Source: Calliphora vicina
Taxonomy: Eukaryota; Arthropoda; Insecta; Diptera; Calliphoridae
Assembly (NCBI RefSeq): GCF_958450345.1
Contig: NW_027052622.1
Location: 642,404-706,403 of the forward strand
Direction of reading: 5' to 3'
DNA: 64,000 nt
In this document: one piece after another, positions 38,901-48,300 of the stretch
How positions within the stretch are numbered: the stretch's first letter is position 1
How the letters are laid out: every line of letters begins with the position of its first letter
Translations under genes and position numbers: made by a program
Notes under the pieces: generated by a model
What the model was told of the DNA's origin: nothing
Seen by the model: only the letters and a program-made list of their open reading frames with translations
Database searches by the model: none

Positions 38901-39059
38901 TGTATGTAATGTATGTAATGTATGTAATGTATGTAATGTATGTAATGTATGTAATGTATGTAATGTATGTAATGTATGTAATGTATGTAATGTATGTAAT
39001 GTATGTAATGTATGTAATGTATGTAATGTATGTAATGTATGTAATGTATGTAATGTATG
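14951..39059. repeat. 9-bp satellite AATGTATGT, block A
   Basis: About 2,680 tandem copies of the 9-mer AATGTATGT (ACATACATT on the other strand) run almost without error. I see only three departures: a 3-bp AAG insertion at 26093-26095, an extra TATG at about 30263-30270, and a single inserted C at 31113. The first 11 kb shows none. The block begins directly at the 5' end of the LINE and ends at the BEL insertion. Because 9 is a multiple of 3 and the unit has a stop in only one of six frames, apparent open frames of up to about 5,400 codons arise; none is a gene. Confidence 0.98.
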
Positions 39060-39486
39060 TGTTTGGGATTTTTACCCAAACTATTATTTGTTTAAAAATA
39101 ATAAGCTGCGCTGTGAACCCTACAAAAAAAGTCTACACAAAAATGTATCAAATTCTTTATTTTTTATTTTCTTTTAACTCATAATTTGTTTACTAAATTA
39201 TTAAACTAAACCTAACTGATCTTTTTACATAAAGTACAAGAGTACGTACGTACATACTTATGTATATCAATACATTGGAATGTACAATTGAAATTTAAAT
39301 CAGGTAGAAAAACATATCATCGTTGGTTTTGATGATCTAGTAATTTAAAATAAATTAACACTTGCATTTTGTCAACCCCAAGAAGCGGACTTCTTGTTAA
39401 GTAAAATAAAATTATTAAAATTAAAATAAACGTTTTTTTTTTTCTACATGTTCTGATAATTTAATAAACAATAAAATTCTCCTACA
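39060..39486 (+). repeat. 5' LTR of the BEL element
   Basis: 427 bp, TGTTTGGG to CCTACA. It differs from the 3' LTR only by G (39240) versus C (45121) and by 11 versus 10 Ts near 39433. AATAAA-type signals lie near its 3' end. It should contain the promoter, though no clear TATA box was recognised. Confidence 0.95.
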
Positions 39487-39492
39487 TTTAAA

Positions 39493-39510
39493 TGGTGCCG
39501 AAACCCGGGA
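39493..39510 (+). promoter_or_regulatory. Primer-binding site, complementary to tRNA-Phe
   Basis: TGGTGCCGAAACCCGGGA, six bases after the LTR, is the exact complement of the last 18 bases of eukaryotic tRNA-Phe(GAA) including CCA, as I recall that tRNA. It primes minus-strand cDNA synthesis. Confidence 0.75.
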
Positions 39511-39561
39511 ACACTGTCCATGTTCTTATTAATATTTCAATAACTTCTGAAATATAATTAA

Positions 39562-39654
39562 ATACTGCCGTCGTGCCTACGGTATCATAAAAATACTGCC
39601 GTCGTGCCTACGGTATCATAAAAATACTGCCGTCGTGCCTACGGTATCATAAAA
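39562..39654 (+). repeat. Three 31-bp tandem repeats in the BEL leader
   Basis: Three units of exact 31-bp period, each containing ACTGCCGTCGTGCCTACGGT. Within each, GCCGT and ACGGT can pair (one G-U) around a CGTGCCT loop, giving three identical small hairpins between primer site and gag. A packaging or translation signal is possible; no function is shown. Confidence 0.85.
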
Positions 39655-39711
39655 TTACGTACGTGCTGTACAATTATTTCCCCACGAATTTCGAGCTAAA
39701 TTCAGGAAAAG

Positions 39712-42597
39712 ATGACTTCAACTCTTCAAGCAGTGGAAGACCAAAAGAAAATCGTGGAGCATATTGAACGTGTTTCTACAACTTTTCAAGCAAAACCCAA
39801 AGATGCCTTCTCAAGAGGATACCTTCAAACTATTTTGGAGGATTTGGAATCCAGTTTTAAGTCCTTCAAGGATGGACATGACCAACTAAATGACATGGTT
39901 CGGGAAAGTTCTATCGCTGAGAAAGACGTTCCATATTTAAGTACCAACACTTTTTATAAGTGCTATGATATCTACATTTCTTTAAAAACTAATATTTTAG
40001 ATTTGCTCTTTGAATTAGATTCTCCACAGACTCCAACCGTCCACGCAAGCACCTTCGCCGCCACTAGCCGCAACGAATCCTTCTGCGCTGGAGCAAGACT
40101 TCCGAAAATAGATTTGCCAACTTTTTCTGGAGATTATCTAGAATGGATTTCATATCGTGACATGTTTAAAACACTTGTGCATCAAAACAATTCCCTTACA
40201 AAGGTGCAAAAATATTTTTATTTGAAGTCTTCTTGCACTGGAACACCACTCAGCTTGGTCAACGAATATCCGGCAGCAGAATCCAGTTATGATTTAGCAT
40301 GGGATGCTCTCGAGAAGAGATTTCATAATGAACGAAAACTTGTTGAGCAAATATTGAAAAGGTTGTTTTCAATACCGCCATCTGATGGAACTCTAAAAAA
40401 TATCAAAGGGTTATTAGACACAACGCGAACCTGTCTCTCACAATTAAAATCATTGAAAATAGATATTTCTACTTGGGATTCAATTCTAGTGTATTTAATT
40501 ACTCAAAAGCTTGAAATGCAGACTCGCAAAGAATGGGAACAATCACTTAAAGCTAGTACATCCATTCCACCCATGTCGGATATGCTTAATTTTCTTGAAA
40601 CTACCTTCCGCACTATGGAATCTTTAGAGGAAGAAGCTGTTTCAACAACACATGTCTACGGTAAGGAAAATCGTAAGAAACCTACTAGAGTTATACGAGC
40701 TCACACTGCGTCAACTGTAAATGATAACAACTGCCTTTGCTGCAACAAACGTCATCCTCTTTACAAATGTTTTCGATTTACAACCTTGTCTTCAGCGGAG
40801 AAGAAAAGTTTCGTAAATCAACATCGCCTTTGTCGAAACTGCCTGAACACTGGGCATTTACAATCGTCTTGTAGACTGAACACCAGATGCCACATCTGTC
40901 GTGAACCTCATCATACTATTATTCATAACGAATTCGGCAGAAACAATGCTGATCAAACAAATTCACCTCTGCCTAACATCCCTATTGAAAACCAGACTTT
41001 CCAGCCACCTGCTACTACGTCAACACCTAACTCTGCTACTGTAAGTACTAATGTCTCCAATCTAAGTGCGAAAAATCTAAACCCTGCTTTATTGCCCACC
41101 GTAAAAGTTTTAATAAAAACGCTAAATAAAACCTACTGCTTAAAAGCTTTAGTTGATCAAGGATCACAACTTTCATTTATTTCGGAAGAACTTTCTCAAA
41201 TATTACCTGTGGAAAAATACAAAACTCGAGTTAATGTTTCTGGTATTGGAGGAAATCAGGCAGTTACTGTTAAAAAATCTGTACGATTTACTATTCATTC
41301 TAGATACGAACAAGAATTTGCACTCCCTATTACTGCCCTTGTAGTCCCTAACGTCACATCATACGTTCCCAACAAAATTACTTCTAATTTTATTCCAGAC
41401 CTCTCAGCATTCTTTCTTGCAGATCCAGATTTTCTAACCCCACAAAAGATTGACCTCCTACTTGGAAACGATGTCTATGGTGATTTACTACTCCCTAGAA
41501 TGAAAAAGTTTGAAAATAGTCTTCTTCTGCAAGAAACTCATTTGGGATGGATGATATCAGGTTCTCCGAGAACCCATATGACAACAAATACAATTTCTGC
41601 AAATCTCTGTTCTTTGGATGAACAACTTCGAATGTTTTGGGAACAAGAGGAATTGCTAGACAAGAAATCATGGTCCACTGAAGATGAACTTTGCGAAAAG
41701 TTGTTTAACGAAACTCATATTCGTGATGAAAATGGACGATACAGTGTCCATCTGCCATTCAAAAGACTCCTTCAAGGTAAAGAGCTACCATCGTTCTCCC
41801 ACACGGACTACAATGCGATTAAAAGATTAAAACAATTAGAATTGTCTTTTAAGCAAAAGCCACAATTTGCTAATGCATACAAAAAGTTCATGATAGAATA
41901 TGAATTGCTTAATCATATGAGTAACCTTGGTGAGTACCCTCATGCTATACCTCAAAATCCGTACTTTTTTCCTCACCATGGTGTACTAAAAGAGAACAGT
42001 TCAACAACAAAACTACGTGTTGTTTTTGATGGTGGAAACCGTAGACCCCCTCAAACTTCTATAAACGAAGAATTATCAGCAGGTCCTGCGTTACAAAATG
42101 ATTTGTCAACAATCATCACTCGCTGGAGAAAACACTATATTGGTTTTACTGCAGACCTGGAAAAAATGTTTAGGCAAATAAATGTGTCCCCTGAACACCA
42201 ACCCTATCAATGCATTCTTTGGAGAAATGCCACAAACAAAATATGTGTATATGCACTTCGTACAGTGACATATGGCACAACTTCTGCTCCTTATCTTGCA
42301 ATTAGGGTACTACAGCAACTATCAGAGGATGAAGAAACTAACTTTCCAGAAGCTAGTCATATTCTTCGAACAGACACTTATGTGGATGATGTCATATCAG
42401 GAGCGGATACCCTAGAAGAGTCTTTAGAACTACAACAACAACTGTCTAATCTTTTAAAATCTGGCGGATTTCATTTAAGGAAATGGAATTCTAATTCGTT
42501 TGAGCTCATGAAGAACATTCCTGAAGAAGATCGAGAAATTCAACAATCATTTTCTATTTATCAACCCAAAATGTCGATTATTTCTATTTTTCTATAA
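39712..42597 (+). CDS. BEL gag-protease-reverse transcriptase (first frame)
   Basis: The 961-codon frame starts at ATG in AAAAGATGAC. The N-terminal coiled region and the PKIDLPTFSGD-to-WISYRDMF segment (about 130-160) are typical of BEL gag. Zinc-binding motifs follow: CLCC-x3-H-x4-C from 341, a CCHC knuckle CRNCLNTGHLQSSC at 374-387, and CHIC-x3-HH from 393. The protease motif is D-Q-G at 482-484, a usual variant in BEL A17-like proteases. RT has VVFDGG (about 770), the first catalytic aspartate D815 in FTADLEKMF, and YVDD at 890-893. The frame ends prematurely after the RT palm, and the polyprotein homology resumes two bases out of phase near 42598. Gag and pol are in one frame, as in BEL elements generally. 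Confidence 0.92.
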   Translation: MTSTLQAVEDQKKIVEHIERVSTTFQAKPKDAFSRGYLQTILEDLESSFKSFKDGHDQLNDMVRESSIAEKDVPYLSTNTFYKCYDIYISLKTNILDLLFELDSPQTPTVHASTFAATSRNESFCAGARLPKIDLPTFSGDYLEWISYRDMFKTLVHQNNSLTKVQKYFYLKSSCTGTPLSLVNEYPAAESSYDLAWDALEKRFHNERKLVEQILKRLFSIPPSDGTLKNIKGLLDTTRTCLSQLKSLKIDISTWDSILVYLITQKLEMQTRKEWEQSLKASTSIPPMSDMLNFLETTFRTMESLEEEAVSTTHVYGKENRKKPTRVIRAHTASTVNDNNCLCCNKRHPLYKCFRFTTLSSAEKKSFVNQHRLCRNCLNTGHLQSSCRLNTRCHICREPHHTIIHNEFGRNNADQTNSPLPNIPIENQTFQPPATTSTPNSATVSTNVSNLSAKNLNPALLPTVKVLIKTLNKTYCLKALVDQGSQLSFISEELSQILPVEKYKTRVNVSGIGGNQAVTVKKSVRFTIHSRYEQEFALPITALVVPNVTSYVPNKITSNFIPDLSAFFLADPDFLTPQKIDLLLGNDVYGDLLLPRMKKFENSLLLQETHLGWMISGSPRTHMTTNTISANLCSLDEQLRMFWEQEELLDKKSWSTEDELCEKLFNETHIRDENGRYSVHLPFKRLLQGKELPSFSHTDYNAIKRLKQLELSFKQKPQFANAYKKFMIEYELLNHMSNLGEYPHAIPQNPYFFPHHGVLKENSSTTKLRVVFDGGNRRPPQTSINEELSAGPALQNDLSTIITRWRKHYIGFTADLEKMFRQINVSPEHQPYQCILWRNATNKICVYALRTVTYGTTSAPYLAIRVLQQLSEDEETNFPEASHILRTDTYVDDVISGADTLEESLELQQQLSNLLKSGGFHLRKWNSNSFELMKNIPEEDREIQQSFSIYQPKMSIISIFL

Positions 42598-44588
42598 ATT
42601 TTACATTTTCTGAACAAATAACTAAAAGCAGTTTACTTTCAGAGGCATCTAAATTATTTGATCCTTTAGGATGGCTATCCGCTACCACCATAATAGCGAA
42701 AATAATATTCCAACAACTATGGAAACTGAAACTAGATTGGAATGATACTCTACCAGATCATATTCGAAATCAATGGGTTAATTTTCGGAACAAATTAAAG
42801 TCTCTTGAAGAGGTAAAAATTCCACGATGGATTGGTTACAGGCCTCATAAAGCTCCAATTGATCTCCACGCCTTCAGCGATGCTTCGAAAGTAGCCTATG
42901 CTGCAGTCGTCTATGCTCGCGTCACAACCGAATCTGGTGAGATATTAGTAAACTTACTGCAAGCTAAAACAAAAGTGGTCCCTTTGAAAGGAGAAACAAT
43001 TCCACGGTTAGAATTAAATGCAGCAACACTAATGGCTGAATTAGTTGCTAAAATAAAAGCCAACGTAGATTTAAATATCGGCAACGTCATTTATTGGACA
43101 GATAGCACTATCGTTCTTGCGTGGCTGAAAAATAACTCAACACGGTTGGAAGTCTATGTGGCAAATCGAGTCGCGAAAATTCAACGCTTATCAAATGTTC
43201 ATGATTGGAGGTACGTTCCAACAAAGGACAACCCTGCAGACTGCGCGTCTAGAGGCTTAATGCCTGAACAATTGATTCACCATTATCTGTGGTGGAAAGG
43301 TCCATCATGGCTCCAGAATACATCTGATTCATGGCCTACTACCCCTAATCAAATATTTCGCGAAGAAATTATATGTAACAACCTTGCTGTTCACTTAACT
43401 AAAACAAAAACAACAATTGCAACTTATCCAGAAATAACACAAAGATTTTCAAAGCTATCTTCATTGGTACGTGTGACGTCTTATATACTTCGATTTTACA
43501 ACAACATTAAATTAAATCAAAACAACAGAGAAGTTGGATTTCTCAAAACATATGAACTAAAACAAGCGCTGCACTTACTCATCAAACTAACACAAGCGGT
43601 GTCATTTCATGACGAAATTAAAACACTGAAATTGGGAAATAGGGTTCCCAATCAAAGTAATATTGTAAAATTATCCCCATTTCTTGACGAAAAAGGAATT
43701 CTTCGAGTTGGTGGTAGAATCTCAAATTCTACTATTTCCTACAACGCTAAACATCCCATTTTGTTATCAAAACAAAATCCACTGTCTTTTCTTATATTTA
43801 TAGATGCTCATGTAAAAACATTTCATGGAAGTCTCCAGCTTATGCAGTCCTACGTTTCTCGTTACTACTGGATAGTTTCAGCCCGAAACATAGCAAAACG
43901 CGTACAACGTAGATGTACAGTATGCTTTAAGTACAAAGCGCAATCCTGCCAGCAACTTATGGGCAACCTGCCATCTGTGCGTCTGCAACCTACTCGAGCT
44001 TTCAAGCATAGCGGATTAGATTATGCTGGACCCATTAATATAAAAACCTCTTCGTTACGAACAGCATCTACATCTAAGGGCTACATATCCTTGTTTATCT
44101 GTATGTGTACGAAGGCTATACATTTAGAAGCAGTCACTAGTCTAAACGTGGATGCTTTCTTGGCTGCATTCCGACGCTTTACCGCACGTAGAGGCTTATG
44201 CACTGATTTATACTCCGACTGTGGTACAAATTTTGTAGGTGCCAACAAAGAACTTCAAGTCCTGTATCACCGAAACAAGGCATCACTTCCTGAGCATCTC
44301 GCAGAAACTCTTGCGAATCAAGGTACAAAGTGGCACTTCATCCCTCCTGCTTCACCACATTTTGGCGGACTATGGGAAGCCGGCGTGAAATCCACTAAGC
44401 ACCACTTGCGCCGCATTATGAAAGATCGCATACTAACATATGAAGAACTCAGTACCCTCTTGGCACAGATTGAAAGCTGCTTAAACTCCAGGCCATTGTG
44501 TCCATTATCTACCGATCCTACAGACGCCGATGTCCTTACACCAGCACATTTTCTCATTGGAGAACCTTCAATTTGCATCCCCGTTTGA
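42598..44588 (+). pseudogene. BEL pol continuation: RNase H and integrase core (second frame)
   Basis: Homology continues from FTFSEQ and EASKLFDPLGW at about 42600-42665. RNase H follows with DLHAFSDAS, ETIPRLELNAA and YWTDSTIVLAWL carrying the acidic residues. Integrase has the HHCC finger (H codons at 43809 and 43824, CTVC at 43914), first aspartate in LDYAGP (44019), second in SDCGTNF (44217), and glutamate in LWEAG (44376). No start codon belongs at the left edge: this is the same polyprotein after a frame break. The segment expected between RT thumb and FTFS looks about a dozen residues short, so the break may be a small deletion. It stops at 44586-44588 inside the integrase C-terminal region. 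Confidence 0.88.
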
Positions 44589-44914
44589 GCCGTTGGAAAT
44601 TAATTGAACATCTCAAACAAAATTTCTGGGATCGCTGGAATAAAGAATATTTATGTCGACTTCAAGCTCGACCAAAGTGGAATAAGGTCGAAAGAAACAT
44701 AAAAGTTGGTGATATTGTTCTTCTTCTACATGAACGAAGTACTGCAGGTCAATGGCCACTTGCCAAAGTTGAAGAATTGCACCCTGGTTCAGATGGATTG
44801 GTACGAGTAGTTACACTATATTGCAACGGCAAGCACATAAAGCGTCCTATATCAAAAATTTGCTTTCTACCATCTAATGATATCCATAACGACGAGAAAG
44901 TTTCTACTATCTAA
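44570..44914 (+). pseudogene. BEL integrase C-terminal domain (third frame)
   Basis: After the stop at 44588, homology continues in a third frame with SRWKLIEHLKQNFWDRWNKE, GDIVLL and LAKVEELHPGSDG, the C-terminal domain found at the end of BEL/Pao integrases (DUF5641-like), ending at 44912-44914. Ten to fifteen residues normally present between the IGEPS motif and SRW appear to be missing, so the second break is probably also a short deletion. The purine tract follows within 20 bases. Confidence 0.85.
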
Positions 44915-44929
44915 GAACGACCGTTCATT

Positions 44930-44940
44930 GTGGGGGAGAA
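44930..44940 (+). promoter_or_regulatory. Polypurine tract of the BEL element
   Basis: GTGGGGGAGAA lies immediately before the TG of the 3' LTR, the expected primer for plus-strand synthesis. Confidence 0.85.
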
Positions 44941-45366
44941 TGTTTGGGATTTTTACCCAAACTATTATTTGTTTAAAAATAATAAGCTGCGCTGTGAACC
45001 CTACAAAAAAAGTCTACACAAAAATGTATCAAATTCTTTATTTTTTATTTTCTTTTAACTCATAATTTGTTTACTAAATTATTAAACTAAACCTAACTGA
45101 TCTTTTTACATAAAGTACAACAGTACGTACGTACATACTTATGTATATCAATACATTGGAATGTACAATTGAAATTTAAATCAGGTAGAAAAACATATCA
45201 TCGTTGGTTTTGATGATCTAGTAATTTAAAATAAATTAACACTTGCATTTTGTCAACCCCAAGAAGCGGACTTCTTGTTAAGTAAAATAAAATTATTAAA
45301 ATTAAAATAAACGTTTTTTTTTTCTACATGTTCTGATAATTTAATAAACAATAAAATTCTCCTACA
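44941..45366 (+). repeat. 3' LTR of the BEL element
   Basis: 426 bp, TG to CA, nearly identical to the 5' LTR (one substitution, one T-run difference). It is followed by GTATG, the target duplication, and then satellite. Confidence 0.95.
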
Positions 45367-48300
45367 GTATGTAATGTATGTAATGTATGTAATGTATGTA
45401 ATGTATGTAATGTATGTAATGTATGTAATGTATGTAATGTATGTAATGTATGTAATGTATGTAATGTATGTAATGTATGTAATGTATGTAATGTATGTAA
45501 TGTATGTAATGTATGTAATGTATGTAATGTATGTAATGTATGTAATGTATGTAATGTATGTAATGTATGTAATGTATGTAATGTATGTAATGTATGTAAT
45601 GTATGTAATGTATGTAATGTATGTAATGTATGTAATGTATGTAATGTATGTAATGTATGTAATGTATGTAATGTATGTAATGTATGTAATGTATGTAATG
45701 TATGTAATGTATGTAATGTATGTAATGTATGTAATGTATGTAATGTATGTAATGTATGTAATGTATGTAATGTATGTAATGTATGTAATGTATGTAATGT
45801 ATGTAATGTATGTAATGTATGTAATGTATGTAATGTATGTAATGTATGTAATGTATGTAATGTATGTAATGTATGTAATGTATGTAATGTATGTAATGTA
45901 TGTAATGTATGTAATGTATGTAATGTATGTAATGTATGTAATGTATGTAATGTATGTAATGTATGTAATGTATGTAATGTATGTAATGTATGTAATGTAT
46001 GTAATGTATGTAATGTATGTAATGTATGTAATGTATGTAATGTATGTAATGTATGTAATGTATGTAATGTATGTAATGTATGTAATGTATGTAATGTATG
46101 TAATGTATGTAATGTATGTAATGTATGTAATGTATGTAATGTATGTAATGTATGTAATGTATGTAATGTATGTAATGTATGTAATGTATGTAATGTATGT
46201 AATGTATGTAATGTATGTAATGTATGTAATGTATGTAATGTATGTAATGTATGTAATGTATGTAATGTATGTAATGTATGTAATGTATGTAATGTATGTA
46301 ATGTATGTAATGTATGTAATGTATGTAATGTATGTAATGTATGTAATGTATGTAATGTATGTAATGTATGTAATGTATGTAATGTATGTAATGTATGTAA
46401 TGTATGTAATGTATGTAATGTATGTAATGTATGTAATGTATGTAATGTATGTAATGTATGTAATGTATGTAATGTATGTAATGTATGTAATGTATGTAAT
46501 GTATGTAATGTATGTAATGTATGTAATGTATGTAATGTATGTAATGTATGTAATGTATGTAATGTATGTAATGTATGTAATGTATGTAATGTATGTAATG
46601 TATGTAATGTATGTAATGTATGTAATGTATGTAATGTATGTAATGTATGTAATGTATGTAATGTATGTAATGTATGTAATGTATGTAATGTATGTAATGT
46701 ATGTAATGTATGTAATGTATGTAATGTATGTAATGTATGTAATGTATGTAATGTATGTAATGTATGTAATGTATGTAATGTATGTAATGTATGTAATGTA
46801 TGTAATGTATGTAATGTATGTAATGTATGTAATGTATGTAATGTATGTAATGTATGTAATGTATGTAATGTATGTAATGTATGTAATGTATGTAATGTAT
46901 GTAATGTATGTAATGTATGTAATGTATGTAATGTATGTAATGTATGTAATGTATGTAATGTATGTAATGTATGTAATGTATGTAATGTATGTAATGTATG
47001 TAATGTATGTAATGTATGTAATGTATGTAATGTATGTAATGTATGTAATGTATGTAATGTATGTAATGTATGTAATGTATGTAATGTATGTAATGTATGT
47101 AATGTATGTAATGTATGTAATGTATGTAATGTATGTAATGTATGTAATGTATGTAATGTATGTAATGTATGTAATGTATGTAATGTATGTAATGTATGTA
47201 ATGTATGTAATGTATGTAATGTATGTAATGTATGTAATGTATGTAATGTATGTAATGTATGTAATGTATGTAATGTATGTAATGTATGTAATGTATGTAA
47301 TGTATGTAATGTATGTAATGTATGTAATGTATGTAATGTATGTAATGTATGTAATGTATGTAATGTATGTAATGTATGTAATGTATGTAATGTATGTAAT
47401 GTATGTAATGTATGTAATGTATGTAATGTATGTAATGTATGTAATGTATGTAATGTATGTAATGTATGTAATGTATGTAATGTATGTAATGTATGTAATG
47501 TATGTAATGTATGTAATGTATGTAATGTATGTAATGTATGTAATGTATGTAATGTATGTAATGTATGTAATGTATGTAATGTATGTAATGTATGTAATGT
47601 ATGTAATGTATGTAATGTATGTAATGTATGTAATGTATGTAATGTATGTAATGTATGTAATGTATGTAATGTATGTAATGTATGTAATGTATGTAATGTA
47701 TGTAATGTATGTAATGTATGTAATGTATGTAATGTATGTAATGTATGTAATGTATGTAATGTATGTAATGTATGTAATGTATGTAATGTATGTAATGTAT
47801 GTAATGTATGTAATGTATGTAATGTATGTAATGTATGTAATGTATGTAATGTATGTAATGTATGTAATGTATGTAATGTATGTAATGTATGTAATGTATG
47901 TAATGTATGTAATGTATGTAATGTATGTAATGTATGTAATGTATGTAATGTATGTAATGTATGTAATGTATGTAATGTATGTAATGTATGTAATGTATGT
48001 AATGTATGTAATGTATGTAATGTATGTAATGTATGTAATGTATGTAATGTATGTAATGTATGTAATGTATGTAATGTATGTAATGTATGTAATGTATGTA
48101 ATGTATGTAATGTATGTAATGTATGTAATGTATGTAATGTATGTAATGTATGTAATGTATGTAATGTATGTAATGTATGTAATGTATGTAATGTATGTAA
48201 TGTATGTAATGTATGTAATGTATGTAATGTATGTAATGTATGTAATGTATGTAATGTATGTAATGTATGTAATGTATGTAATGTATGTAATGTATGTAAT

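Larger units (their letters stand above)
39060..45366 (+). mobile_element. BEL/Pao LTR retrotransposon inserted in the satellite
   Basis: A 6.3-kb element with LTRs starting TG and ending CA, a tRNA-Phe primer site, a gag-pol region with domains in BEL/Pao order (gag, zinc knuckles, A17-type protease, RT, RNase H, integrase) and a purine tract before the 3' LTR. GTATG flanks both sides (39055-39059 and 45367-45371). Excising the element plus one copy restores perfect 9-bp register. The LTRs differ at one substitution and one T-run length, so insertion is recent. The pol region is nevertheless broken into three frames. Confidence 0.96.

Noticed and set aside
31112..39177. Frames that run from the satellite into the BEL 5' LTR
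   Set aside because: Read-through of a repeat frame into non-coding LTR sequence; the LTR is identical to the 3' copy and encodes nothing.
14922..39184. Giant open frames of 2,600-5,400 codons across satellite block A on both strands
   Set aside because: They translate to perfect tripeptide repeats (MYV, VCN, TYI, HTL, IHY). They arise because the 9-bp unit is a multiple of three and lacks stops in five frames. No start context, domain or codon bias supports a protein.
41155..41163. D-Q-G in place of D-S/T-G as a dead BEL protease
   Set aside because: DQG is, to my knowledge, a normal variant in BEL/Pao A17-type proteases, so it is not evidence of inactivation.
41153..41344. Frame inside the BEL protease region, and 44318-44578 on the minus strand
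   Set aside because: Overlapping shadows of the in-frame polyprotein; no motifs of their own.
44877..45065. Short frame crossing the BEL purine tract into the 3' LTR
   Set aside because: It spans the purine tract and LTR start, which are non-coding.
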